In this document: in pieces, positions 31,342 to 43,550 of the stretch | Position numbering within the stretch: the first letter of the stretch is position 1 | How the letters are laid out: each line of letters begins with the position of its first letter | Source: Zizania palustris | Lineage: Eukaryota; Streptophyta; Magnoliopsida; Poales; Poaceae | Length of the DNA: 64,000 nucleotides | NCBI GenBank assembly: GCA_019279435.1 | Contig: JAAALK010000288.1 | Location: forward strand, 69,317,235-69,381,234 | Direction: 5' to 3' | The notes under the pieces: generated by a model | The model's input: only the letters and a program-made list of their open reading frames with translations | What the model was told of the DNA's origin: nothing | The model's database searches: none | Translations under genes and position numbers: made by a program

Positions 31342-32475
31342 TGTAGGCATGTGTTTTGGTCACACGTTGACACACGCGTGGCTTAAGAGATCTGCTAACT
31401 ATAGTGCAGGTCCTACGTTCTTAGAAAAGGGTTTAAGACGTGCCAATTAGTTTGACCCTGTAACTGATAAGGGATTGGAAAAGATAAACATCAGTAGCAT
31501 AGTCGATCGGCTGTAAAGCCGATGACCGTGGCAAATACGATAAAATCATGAATCACCGTACCGGTCGGCCATAAGAACGACAACCCAAGTTAACCCAATC
31601 GAGCGAGCACGCCATTAGCCGATAGAAAAGATAGATCATGCATATAGGCCGATGCGCACCCTTCGATGGTGAATATGACACGGAGATGAATTAAAGATAA
31701 CCTGTCAGCTTGTACTCTGATAGAAATAAATAAAGCATGCAAAATAACAAATCTATACCATTGAGATCATCACAACAACTAGATCGGACCTAACCAAGAC
31801 AATAGCTAGTCACAATGATCTGAACAATATGTCAATGAACCGAGCAAACTTTATTTAGATGAATAATGTATGACATGAAAAAGATACAATAGCAAGAGAT
31901 GCCGGACCGAACCGATGAAGCCTCAAACTATCAGACCCAGATCATATCAATCTAAGATATCAAACCTAACTTATGTAGCCTTAGACCTAGCCAAATACAC
32001 TGAGAACAACCGGCGACCATACTGTTTCACCGTTCTCCTCAAAAGATTAAATGGAACCGATGCAACCATGAGGATACTAACCTAGTTGGTACGGACGTTG
32101 AGGGTGGCAGGACTCTCCTCTTCGCCAGAGATCGAAATGATGCAGTCTAGCTCTGAGCACCCGAGTCCCACCTGATAACCTTAGGGCTCAAGAATGGTGA
32201 TGTGCCGATTGGTTTGTTGAACGAGAGTTGTCTAATCTAACCTAAGGGATACATATTTATAGTCTGGAGACTTGCCATCCAAGTAAGTTATTCAGGCCAT
32301 TCCGGATGAACTTGTAACCATCTTCTACACTTATCTCCACCGACTCCCCTATCCGATCATGCAGTTGTTGTGGATAGACTCCTCTGACTTTCCTTGACCG
32401 AATCCTCTTTGACCTTTCGTTGATTGTGCGCCTTCCTTGGTGGGCCTTGGGTTTTACCAAATATCAGTGTCAACA
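31342..32475 (-). repeat. 3' LTR of Tat copy A
   Basis: Reads TGTTGACACTGATATTTGG from 32475 backwards and ends in CA at the complement of 31342-31343. Homologous to LTRs at 35133 and 53481. A minus-strand TATAAATA lies at about 32248-32255. Confidence 0.88.
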
Positions 32476-32819
32476 CATGCCCCCTTGTTTTGAGGCGTTA
32501 AGGAGCATCTGACATTTCAAAACTATCAGTCATAATTACCTTATGTTGCCAAGGTCTTTTCACACGGTAATCTCACATTCATTACCATCAGCCGGAAAAA
32601 CTCTTCGCCTTCTTCTCCGCCTCCCACGATTGGTCCGATGTTGTAACTGAAGAATCACCCTAATCAATAAATATCCAGCCTCCTCCATATTTTTCTTTTC
32701 ACGCTTTCTACTCACTACCGCTCCAGCTCTTAACCCATTGTCATCAGCTTCTAGTGCTCTCTGATCATCATCGTCTTGTCACCTTCTTCTTTGTCACACC
32801 TCACTGAAAGGGCAGCGAG

Positions 32820-34355
32820 ATGGCTGATATAGATATGATCCCCTTAGTAAATCTCTACTCCTTTATTTGTTTGTCCTTTTCCCTTTTCCCTCTCCCCTTT
32901 TCTTCATGGTTTTCATCCTTTTTCTGAACCATTTTCTCACATGTAGGCCCTTCGGAACCATGTCTTTATCCCGATAGCCACCCATCCGTATAGTTTCTTT
33001 TTGGGTCCCCTGGGTAACTCGATCCTATTGACCTTATAAACGTCGAGACCTTCCGAATCCCTTTTAAATGTTCTCACATGCGTCCCTTCGACTGGGACCT
33101 TGGTTTTGCGCCTTTTCCTTCCTCTATTCCTGGCTGGCGTGACTGGTACCTCAAGGTATCAGCCACTTACCGCACTTTCTAGGATGAGATTGATGTTAGT
33201 CACTACATCGGTCTCTCCATTGCCACGTCATTCCAGAATGAACTGATGTTGACCGCATCGTGTTACTTTTGGTCTGAAGCTCTCAATGATTTTATCTTTG
33301 GCCATGGACCGATTAGCATCACCTTGCTTGACGTCTACTTCTTGACTTGTCTCGACATTGTTTCATCGGTCCACCCCGTCTCCCTTCGTTTCCAACTGTC
33401 ACATGATCTTGGTACCGACTCGATCGATAACTGGGGCCGATACATCAGGCGGCACAACTAGAAAGTTAGCCCGGTAGGAACTCATGAACACATTGATTTC
33501 CTCACCCTTTGGCTAGAGGAATTTGTCTTTTGTGTGTCAGCCCCAACCCCAACCCTTCAATTCCAATACTTGGTCACATAGCTCATCGCCCGTGCGTGGA
33601 TCCCCTTGGGTTGTTATCTTCTTGGGGCCCCTACCGTCTCCTCCACCTGGTATCGGTTGACTTATTGGCTAGTAACTTCATCGGCCGGTGTTAGGGTCCC
33701 TGGTGGTTTCTTCAGCTTTGGCTGAATGCCTATACTGTTGACGCCACCAGAGGGGCCCCTTTTTCCTAGTCACTCTTTCCCACTAACTTTCCGGAGTCCG
33801 TCGCTCATACTTTTTGTTGGTGTCATTCCTTGGGCAAAGCAACCTGTATCGTCCTCCCGTTCTTATCTCCACTGTGGCTTTGGCCGCATCTTTCGAAGGC
33901 TTTATCTCGGGTTCTCCAGTCGGACCGCTTGGTTCCCTTTTGGCTTCCACTTGGAGTATGCGCTCCCTGACCGACTAGTTTTGCCCAATGTATCTCGAGA
34001 TGAAGAGTCCTTTCGTATTTTTCTGCAGCCACCTTTCCTTGCTTGCTCCCGGTCAATTTTACTGATGACCATTCCTGGCGATGCTCTTATGAGTTTTATC
34101 ACCGTCAGTGTTCTCAAGGCAGTTGGGCTTTGTTTAGCTTTTTCCTCACCTCTTCTTCGTCAGACGGATTCAAGCCTGCGGGAGGGTCATGAGCGCTCTA
34201 GAATGGGATCGCCTCTCCCATATGACCGATGGGATACACTCCGAAGAGTCGCTACTTGGACGACTTGTCGAGCGACATCTTCCGCCTTCCACGAGTGGTG
34301 GGGCGAGTTGAAGCTTCACATCTTCAATGGATCCTTGTTGGTTTACCAGGAATAG
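32820..34355 (+). pseudogene. PMD-like (plant mobile domain) gene, antisense to Tat copy A
   Basis: ATG at 32820 opens a short exon (MADIDMIPL) with donor GT at 32847; the next exon starts at 32947 after an AG and gives ALRNHVFIPIATHPYSFFLG. Further on are WRDWYLKVSATYRTF, YIGLSIATSFQNELMLTASC, FWSEALNDFIFGHGPISITL and LLDVYFLTCLDIV, typical of the 'aminotransferase-like, plant mobile domain' family as I recall it. Lesions include a one-base frame change near 33020, TAG in place of Trp after TYRTF (near 33180) and further breaks after 33460. PMD proteins occur both in host genes and in Tat elements as antisense additional ORFs; their biochemical role in elements is unknown. The downstream half (33726-34355) is open but only loosely recognisable. 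Confidence 0.65.
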
Positions 34356-34792
34356 CTTCATCCGACTGGCGCTGAGGCGGATCCCTACGTGAGTATTCTA
34401 ACATTCTCTTTTTCCTTTTGCTACTTCTATTTTTCTCATCTGATCGGGACTTGTCTTTTGTAGGATGTTGATGAGGACGTCCCCTCTGTGAGCTTCAGCG
34501 ACTGGCCGATACGATACGTACTAGTATCGACCACCACAAACCTTGGCATCGATGCCCCAACTCCCATGGCATGGGTGAATGGGAGGCGTTCCTAGTCACC
34601 TCGTGCTTCGGGGAAGGGTGTTCTTTAGAGGTGAAGCCGCTGAGGGTCCACTGTACGCCGATTAGAGATCTTGTAGTATATCCCTTGTAATCCAAGACAT
34701 CATGAATACATATATCACTGATTCCTCATATCTTGTACCATTGCCCGTTGAGTCTTCTGTGTTATGTTCTCCTCGCTTTTGGTGATTTTGTC

Positions 34793-35045
34793 TAAGAGTG
34801 ATGCCTTCACACTAGTCGTCTCAAGGCGACACCATAGGCATTGGCTGAATGTGATTCATTTAAGCTCTTAGAATATTCTTCCTTAGTCGCTTCGCCCAGT
34901 TTCCTTTGCTTCGAAGTCTTCTTGTTGTGTTTAGGGGCTAAAGGCAATGCCTTTGCATCGTCTATCTCAAAGCAACACCATAGGCATCAACTGTGTACCT
35001 CATCCGAACGATCAGAAAATATTTCCTTAGTCTTATCGCTCGGCC
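34793..35045. repeat. About 140-bp tandem duplication at the end of Tat copy A
   Basis: Two related blocks each contain TCTCAAGGCGACACCATAGGC or a close variant followed by TTCCTTAGTC (first near 34815-34895, second near 34960-35030). Copy B has a single antisense counterpart near 50850-50940. Confidence 0.65.
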
Positions 35046-35132
35046 TCTTTCTTCTTGACGTGGCAACCTTTTAACTCACCATCATTTCATTAGAGGCGTG
35101 GTGCCTCATGGAGGCTAACCTCAGCCCGTTGC

Positions 35133-35465
35133 TATTGACACAAAGATTTGGTAAAGCCCAAGGCCCACCTAGGAAGACGCACGGTCAACAAAAGGTCAAA
35201 GAAGATCCGGTCAAGGAAAGTCAGAGGAAGTCCGTCCGCAACAGCTGCATCATCGGAAGAGGAGCCGATGGAGATAGGAATAGAAGATTGTTACAATTCA
35301 TTCGGAATCGGCTAGATAAGTTACTTGGACGGCAAGTCTCTAGACTAAAAATATGTATCCCTTAGGTTAGATTAGGTAACTCTCGTTCAATCAATCAATC
35401 GATGCATCGCCACCCTTGAGCCCTAAGGTTATCTGGCGGGACTCGGGCACTCGAGCTGGTCTGCA
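35133..35465 (+). repeat. 5' LTR of Tat copy B, first part
   Basis: Starts TATTGACACAAAGATTTGG, with A replacing the usual G of the TG end. The TATA box position reads TAAAAATA (35346-35353) where the 3' LTR has TATAAATA. It continues at 47876 on the far side of the Tekay insertion. Confidence 0.85.
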
Positions 35466-38400
35466 TGTGGTGCCCCGATTTATCAAAATCGAGACATTAT
35501 TGAATTTCATACGAAAAATAATAATACAACAGGTTCATCATGCGACTAATCATACATACGACAGTATTCATGGTACGCAGACCATATTTATTACATCAGA
35601 GTAAAAATTAAATAAGTAAATAAAAGCATGATGAACGTCTTCTTCAGGATCTTCTCTTGACTGAGTCGCTACTCCAGACCATCTTCATAGTAGGCATCCT
35701 CTGAGGTGTTCAACGGGTATGAGTACAAAAAGTACTCAACAAGCCACCGCAAATGCAATAATAATGCAAGGTAATAACAAAGGAGGGATAATGGCTAAAA
35801 GTGTGGAAAAGTACATTTTCAGTTATTGCATTTAATGTAATCAAATTTTATCATGCGAAATATAAACATGAACATCAATAACACCATCTAACTCGAGGAG
35901 TATGTTTTACCTCCTCGCACAACAGTCCTTACATGTCAAACCAACATGCACATCCATATTCAAGTAATCTAACTGTGGGATGTCACGCAACCCGCCCTTG
36001 ACCGTGGGCTCGGCATTTCGAAAAGATTTAAGACTCTGATCAGAGATGTACTACTGTACCCACAAGGCACACACTGATCCCAAACGAGATGACCCATACC
36101 ACGGGAACTCAGTGCCAAAACCTCGGCATGAAATGCTCCAAGCAATAACCACCCGCTCTAGGTTTCGCCGGCGCGCCGGGCCGCATCCCGGCTAACGTCG
36201 CACCCCCTTTTGCGCCACGTCGGTACAAGCCACCCGCAGGTGCTGCTTGACCCATCTCCAAATGGTGGCCTCGGTTTGGAACACTCCATACCTTAGTTAG
36301 GACTTACCCACTAGACTTGTGGTTAGTACGAAAGTGTATTGCAACGGATCCCTCAGACCGGTCCTTATAGTGCCCTCGGGTGCTACCGACCAATGCCCTA
36401 GCTTGCACCCGGAACCCACCATGCATTTACTCACAACCACAACTCATCACCGATAGAATTCCAAAGATAAGAAACAATGGGGATCATATAGTAGAACCAT
36501 GTTGCTACGACTCATTTTTATCCTATAGCGATCGTGTCAATACATTGGACACTAGCTAATAACATTAATCATATGGTGACAAGGAAGTTAGGCGAGATAG
36601 CATGGCTTGGGTTGCACATCAAGGTCGGGGGATCATAAATAAATATATTGTAAGAGTTCCATTTGACTAATGCATGTATACCCTATGTGTTTTAGCAATA
36701 ATTTAATAAAACATGGGTTCAATATGCTCAAAAGATTGGTTTGGTGACTTGCCTTGTTCAGCGAAGGGAGAGGGAGGAACTTCCGGGAAACATTCCGGCT
36801 CCTCGACGGCGTCGTAGTATTTCCAATATAAATAAAGTAAAATAAAATAAACACAACATTCAATTTAAGCAATATAAAATCACACAACGAGCACATAGGT
36901 TTAAGTTGGTTTAATTTAAAGAAAAGTCAAGTTGTTAAGGTTCTGAAATTTATTTTATAAATAATTTTAAAAAGGAATTAAAATGAAGTGTTGTCCTTTG
37001 AAAAAGGGTTTCTAAATGTGAGCAACCTCATTCTAAACATTCTAATCAATTTAAAATGAAAGGTTCATGGTTAATTTAGTGGTTTCATCCTATTAACAGG
37101 AAATAATTAAAAATAAGCCCTACTGAAATTTAAATAATCAAATTCACATTTTTATCCTAAGGGTATTTGAATACTTTAATAAATAAGGATGAAACATTCA
37201 AAGTAAGCATACTGTTTTTATTGAACTAATGTGTAGAGAATAAAATTACAAAATTTCTGGAATTGAAATGATAATTTTTGGAGTTCAAATGCGCCGGATA
37301 TGAATTTTACAAGTTTAAAACAGTTTCCGGAATTTATTTTCAAATTTAAATCCCCTCGGGTCCACGGTGAGCCAGGCCCACGGTGAACCCGCGCACTGTG
37401 CGCGTGGTCCGGTCCAATCTGGACCGTTGGATCCAGATCCAACGCGCGAGGGCGAGGCGGGACGTGTAAGTTGACGTGGACGGCTGGGATTAAAACATCG
37501 AACCAGTACGCGATGGACGCTCCAGATTAAACGTGATATTTAAATAAAAATGAATGCGTGAGATTAAAACGTAACGTTTCGCCCAGGTCCGACGGTGCGG
37601 ATTAGATCGCGCACGTGGGGTTACAGGCGTCGTCCGATCGCGATCACACAGTCGTGGTTAGATCCGACATGGCACGGGTACTCAGCCCGTGCCAGTCATC
37701 TTCTCCGACGACGGCGAGCGGGCTAGAGGCCACGGCGAGCGACGGCGGTCGTGCCTAAGGCGTAAAATGGAAAGAGGACGACTAGGGGAACATGAGGGTA
37801 CCGTTGGCGGGGCGAATGGTCGTCGGAGCGAGGCCGGCGACGAGTGGAGGCGGCGAAGGCGTTCGGGTCCTCGACGGCGACGGCGATCCGGCGGGGTTCA
37901 TCGACGTTGGAGTGGTGGCCGAGGTCGATGACGTCCTTGCGGTCATGATGGTGTGGTTGGCTAGGGCGGAGGCGGTTGCCGACGACAGTGAGTGGCGACC
38001 AGAGTGTGGGCGGCGGTGTGGCGCTTAAACGAGCGTCTCAGGCGGTGCGAGAGCGTGGGGGTCGAACGCGGCGGAGGCCGGGGGGTTTAAATAGGGTGTC
38101 GTAGGAGCTCGCATGCAAGGAAAGCCGAGGGAGGGCTTTAAGTCGCCGGCGAGGGCTCGGCCATGCACAGCGCTGCGTTCCCGGGGGATAAACACGTCAA
38201 TTAAAGCGATTAAACGACCGGCGGGCCTCGGGGTGCATTAATCCGATGCCAATTGAATGAGAGAGGGGCCAGCAAGGTGGATCCGAGGCGGGGGTCGTCG
38301 GCCGGCGTAATTTGGGGGTGGAGGCGGGAGGTAGACGACGGACCCGACAGGTGGGCCAAGGCGGTCAGCGGGCAAGAGCGTGCGAGGGTGGCGGCTGACG

Positions 38401-38846
38401 GGTGGGGTCGGGCTTGGGCGCGAGAGGCGTCGGTCGGCGCTGACAGGTGGGGCCGGGTACGCGTGCGGAGAGGGGTTCGCTGATGAGTGGGGTCCACTAG
38501 TCAGATGGCGCGCACGGGGAGGAGTGGGCTGGGCCGGCCGAGAGAGAGAGAAGAAGGGGAGGGAGCCCGTTACTGTTTAAAATGTTTTCTGATTAAAAAT
38601 AATTGCAGAAATTGGTTTAAAATAATAGGGCTAATTCCAAGGTTGATAAAAATTTGTAAAAATTCTCAAAAATATATCTTGGCCTTGGGATCCTACATAA
38701 AAAGTTCCAGCTCTTGGTTTGGACATTTCATCTATGTTGTAGTTCAAAATGGTAAAGGAGGGTATTAAAGGTATTTCCCAAAATAATAAATTCAAGAAAT
38801 TGAATTAAATAATATTTTTATTACTTTGAAAATTTGGGTTGTTACA
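35466..38846 (-). repeat. 3' LTR of the Tekay element
   Basis: 3381 bp, closely similar to 44474-47870 and recognisably to the solo LTR at 25111-28552. GC-rich open frames between about 37680 and 38580 are shadows. A minus-strand TATTTAAA-type core lies near 38085. Confidence 0.95.
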
Positions 38847-38890
38847 AACCTATCCCCCTTACAAATAATCTCGTCCTCGAGATTGGAACA

Positions 38891-41800
38891 CTACTCGAAT
38901 AGCTTGGGGTATTGGGCCTTCAGCTCGTCTTTCTTTTCCCATGTAGCTTCTTCGGCGGGGTGGTTGTCCCACTGAACCTTGCAGAAGCGAACTACACGAC
39001 TCCTAGTTACCCTTTCCTTGGTTTCCAAGATCTTAGCGGGTTTTTCGATGTAGGTCAAGTCTTCTTGGACGTTGAGCTGTTGAAGATCGGCTTGCTCGAT
39101 GGGCACGCGAAGACACTTCTTCAACTGAGATACATGGAACACATCATGAACTCCTGCCAAAGATGGAGGCAGATCAAGTTGATATGCCACTTCTCCTTGC
39201 CATCGGAGGATCTGAAACGGTCCGATGTAGCGGGGTGCTAGCTTGCCTTTCATGTTGAACCTTTGAGTGCCGCGGAGGGGAGTGACTCGGAGATAGACAT
39301 AATCACCCTCCTCAAAGGTTCGGTCTCTTCGACGGTTATCGGCGTAGCTCTTTTGTCGGGACTAGGCTATCTTTAATCGATCCCTTATGATCTTGACCTT
39401 CTCTTCAGCTTCTCTTAATATATCTGTCCCAAATAGTTGTGATTCTCCGGTTTGATCCCAGAGCAACGGCGTTCTGCACTTACGTCCGTAGAGTGTTACG
39501 AACGGGGACATTTGCAGGCTGACTTGATAGCTGTTGTTGTAGGAGAACTCTGCATAGGGTAAGTTCTTGTCCCACATTCCGCCAAAGTCTAGAGCACAAG
39601 CTCTAAGCATATCCTCCAATATCTGGTTGACCCTTTCGGTTTGATCGTCGGTCTGTGGATGATAGGCGGTGCTAAAGTTCAGCCGGGTGCTGAGTTCCTC
39701 TTGAAGGCTCTTCCAAAACATGGAGGTAAACTAACTCCCACGGTCAGATACAATCTTCTTGGGAACTCCGTGAAGGCATACTATCCGGGTCATATACAAC
39801 TCGGCCAACTTTGCGATAGTGTAAGTTGTCTTGACGGGGATGAAGTGAGCCACCTTGGTGAGTCGGTCGACGATCACCTAGATAGAATCATGACCAGCTT
39901 GGGTCCTGGGCAGTCCCGTGATGAAGTCCATTCCTATTTCTTCCCACTTCCATTCAGGACCTTGAGAGGTTGCAAAAGTCCAGCAGGTCTTTGATGCTCT
40001 GCCTTGACTCGTCGGCATGTGTCGCACTTGGCCACATACTCAGCTATTTCTCTCTTCATGTTGACCCACCAATATTTTTCCTTCAGGTCTTGATACATCT
40101 TCGTACTCTTGGGATGAATGGAGTATATGGTATCGTGGGCTTCTTGAAGGATGAGGGTCTTCAACTCAGGCATGTCGGGCACACATATCCGGTTTCCGAA
40201 CCAGATGGTACCATGCTCGTCCTCGGAAAATCCGGGGGCTTTACCCTTTCGCATGTTCTACTGGATCTCCAAGATGTCCGGGTCTTCCTTCTGCTTTTCT
40301 TGGATCGGGTCGATTAAGACAGGCCTAGACTCCAAGGCAGCGAGGTACGCTCGGGCGGTGATCCCTAAATTCAGCCTTTCCATCTCCTTGTATAACAAAG
40401 GTGCTTGGTCCTGAATCATGATGGCATTGCAGTACCCTTTTTGACTAAGGGCGTCTGCCACCACATTTGCCTTGCCTGGATGATAATGGATGCCCAAGTC
40501 ATAATCCTTGATCAGTTCCAACCATCTCCTTTGCCTGAGATTTAGGTCCGGTTGGGTGAATATATACTTGAGGCTCTTGTGATTGGTGAAGACCTCACAC
40601 CGATTCCCCACAAGGTAATGTCTCCATATCTTCAAGGCATGAACCATGGCTGCTAATTCCAGGTCGTGGGTTGGGTAATTCAGCTCATGCGGTCTCAGCT
40701 GTCGGGAGGCGTAGGATGTCACCTTCCCATCTTGCATCAAGACACATCCCAAACCTTGGCGAGAAGCATCGCAGTAGACGTGGAAGTCTTTTTGAATGTC
40801 CGAAAGGGTCAGGATTGGGGCTGACACGAGATTTTTCTTGAGAGTCTGGAAGCTTTCTTCGCAATCGGGGGTCCATTCAAACTTCAATTTTTTCTGCAGA
40901 AGTCTGGTCATAGGCTTGGCGATCTTCGAAAAATTCTCGATGAACCGGCGGTAGTATCCGACCAATCCAAGAAAGCTCGGATCTCGGTCACGGTAGTGGG
41001 CTGCAGTCAGTTGGTCACTGCTTCCACGGTGATCGGGTCCACTGCTATTCCTCCGGCAGATATGACATGACCGAGGAACTTCACCTGAGACGACCAAAAT
41101 TCGCACTTGCTGTACTTGGCGTACAATTGCTGCTCCCTTAGCTTTCCGAGGGTCAGGCGGAGGTGTGTTTAGTGCTCTTCCTTGGTCTTGGAGTAGACGA
41201 GGATATCGTCGATGAATACCACGATGAACTTATCCAAGAACTCCATGAAAACATTGTTCATCATGTTCATGAAAAAGGCGGGGCATTCGTGAGTCCGAAC
41301 GACATCACGGTATACTCGTAGAGTCCATAGCGGGAGGTGAAGGCAGTCTTGTGTATGTCTTCTTCTCTAATCCTCAATTGGTGATAACCTGACCTGAGGT
41401 CAATCTTGGAAAACATCGAGGATCCCTTGAGTTGATCGAACAGGTCGTCGATCTGAGGCAATGGGTACTTGTTCTTGATGGTTACGTCGTTCAAGGCTCT
41501 ATAGTCCACGCACATCCTTTTAGTCTTGTCCTTTTTCATGGCAAAGATGACCGGTGCACCCCAGGGTGAGGTACTCGGTCGGATGTACCCTTTCTGCTCT
41601 AGGTCTTCAATGTTGCTCTTGACCTCGGCTAGTTCATTGGCGGCCATCCGGTATGGGCGCTTGGAGATTGGAGTGGTCCCGGGGACAAGTTCGATTCTGA
41701 ATTTGATGTCCCGCTTGGGAGGCATTCCTGGTAGGTCCTCTGGGAAAACGTCCATGAACTCCTTGACTATGGGTACTTCTTCAAGGGCTAGTGAATGGAG

Positions 41801-42246
41801 GGATGCTTCGAGGGGTTTGCGGCCGGTCATTCGAAAGGTGACGGCTTCACCTTCAGGGTTGGTCACTGTGACGGACTTGTTGGCACAGTCGATCACTCCC
41901 AAGTGCTTCATCAACCAGTCCATCCCTAGGATGAGGTCGAGTCCGGTGCACTTTATGAGGACTGGCTCGGCCCGGAACAATACTCCTTGGATCTCTATCT
42001 TAACCTTAGGACTGTATAAGTGGGCTAAGGTTTATTGCCGGGAGTGGCAATCATCATGGGGACGGATAGAGGGAGCACGTCCAAGTCATTGATTTTCACA
42101 AATTCTTTTGAGACGAAAGAGTGTGTTGCCCTAGAGTCAAATAATATTATAGCTGGTACGGAATTTGCGGTAAACGTACCGAGCACGACTTCGGGAGCCT
42201 CCTGAGCTTCCTCCGTGCTGATGTGGTTGACGCGGGCACGAACCAC
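38891..42246 (-). pseudogene. Tekay pol: protease, RT, RNase H, integrase, chromodomain (broken)
   Basis: Read on the minus strand. The protease site is DSR in LFDSRATHSF where the family has DSG (near 42145), so inactive as it stands. RT (41267-41980): VDYRALNDVTIKNKYPLPQI and FSKIDLRSGYHQL; the FIDD catalytic box lies at about 41205-41215 after a one-base frame change near 41270. RNase H (40258-41106) has YCDASRQGLGCVL and HYHPGKANVVADALS. The integrase zinc finger (39934-40254) has CDTCRRVKAEHQRP; the core carries FSTAYHPQTDDQTERVNQ near 39660. The C-terminus (38891-39253) has YIGPFQILRWQGEVAYQLDL and the chromodomain VVRFCKVQWDNHPAEEATWE. Stops and frame changes also occur near 39360, 39720, 40258 and 41165. 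All domains remain recognisable, so decay is moderate. Confidence 0.92.
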
Positions 42247-42289
42247 CTGGTTGGGTGCCGCGCCTTGGGGCTACTTGGGATGAGGACAC

Positions 42290-43266
42290 TGATGCGAATA
42301 GTGCCCTTCCTTGCGGTAGTTGAAGCAGACGACTGGCCTCCCTTGGCGATCCTTCAAGATCGGGGCCTTGGCGGCTGGCGTCGGCTGTGCGGCCGGAGCT
42401 GGTGGAGTGGGGCGAGGATGCCCGGTGTTGGATCCATCGACGGCGTGAGGCGGCCTGTAGGCGGGCCGAGGATGGTAGGCGGGCGCTGGTGGCGGAGGAA
42501 CAAAGCGGGGCCTCTAGGAATTCGTCTGCTGATGCTTGAAGGCGATCATCTTCCTCTTCTTGAGGTCCATCTTGTTTTGCTCAGTCTCTTGGATGAGCGC
42601 TTTATTGACTAGCCGTTGGAAGTCGGCGTAGTCGGTGGCGACGAGCTGGATGGACAACTCATCCTTAAGTCCCTGGAGGAACTTGGCCTGGAGGAAGGCG
42701 TCGGTCCGCACCTCTTTTGGTGCGTAGCGTGCGAGGCGGTTGAACTCATGGAGGTACTCCATGATAGTCCGACTGCCTTGGTGCAGGTCGCGGAACTCCT
42801 GCTGTTTCACCGCAATGACGCCGGCGGGGACGTGGGCGGCGCGAAAGGCAATGGTGAACTCTGCCCATGTCACCACGTGGTCCTCAGGCTGGGACTCATG
42901 GTAGTTGTCCCACCACTCGGCGGCGGGACCCTGGAGCTGGTGAGTGGCGAAGGCCACTCGCTCTTGGTCGGTGTAGGGGAGGAGATCAAGCTTATTCCCA
43001 ATGGTGTGGAGCCAATCTCCGGCCTCCATGGGGTTAGTGGTGCTAGAGAAAATGGGCGGGCGCACGCGCAGAAACTCTGAGAGTTGGGGAGCGGGCGCGG
43101 GTGCCGGTGCGTGAGGGGCAGGTTCTCCATTCTGCAGACAGTCCAACTGAGCTTGTTGGTGCTGCGTTTGAGTGAGGAGGGCGGTGATAAGCTGGTTTTG
43201 ATTTGCCATCATTTCCACCAAGGTGGGATGGTTGGCGGATGGCGACCCCGATTGTCGTGGGCCCAT
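42290..43266 (-). pseudogene. Tekay Gag (two nonsense changes, damaged zinc knuckle)
   Basis: ATG at the complement of 43264-43266, giving MGPRQSGSP. The retrotransposon gag domain has MEAGDWLHTIGNKLDLLPYT, FATHQLQGPAAEWWDNYHES and YLHEFNRLARYAP. Open for 250 codons to TAG at 42514-42516 (likely from CAG), then Pro-rich sequence and the zinc knuckle, where CFNYRKEGHYSHQC has Tyr in place of the second Cys (TGC to TAC). A further TAG follows just after the knuckle. These are all C-to-T or G-to-A changes. It leads in the same frame into the protease region. Confidence 0.9.
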
Positions 43267-43550
43267 TGCACCCTAGTTGGGTACAACACCCTCGGGCGTG
43301 TCACGACTTCCTCCTTCACCGATGTTGGAGCCGGTGTTCTGGTGGTCGGCCATTTTCTGAATATACGATGTTATAAGGCAAAAAGATGATGACCATACAA
43401 TTAAAACAAATAGCTCATAAGGCTCATGCATATAAATCAAGTGGTAAAAATTGTTCATTACAATCAAGCTTTTATTCTATCTACAACACAACTCGTTGTA
43501 GATAGTACCACATACAAAAATTATTTTATTAAGATAGCGGCCTCTAGCGT

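Larger units (their letters stand above)
31342..35127 (-). mobile_element. Tat-type Gypsy element, 3' half (copy A)
   Basis: In minus orientation the 3' LTR (31342-32475) is preceded by the polypurine tract seen as GCCCCCTTGTT just right of it, then by an internal region with a PMD-like gene on the opposite (plus) strand. It stops abruptly where the plus-strand copy B begins. The missing gag/protease side probably resumes at 54586-56836 beyond copy B. LTR and internal sequence match copy B throughout. Confidence 0.78.
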
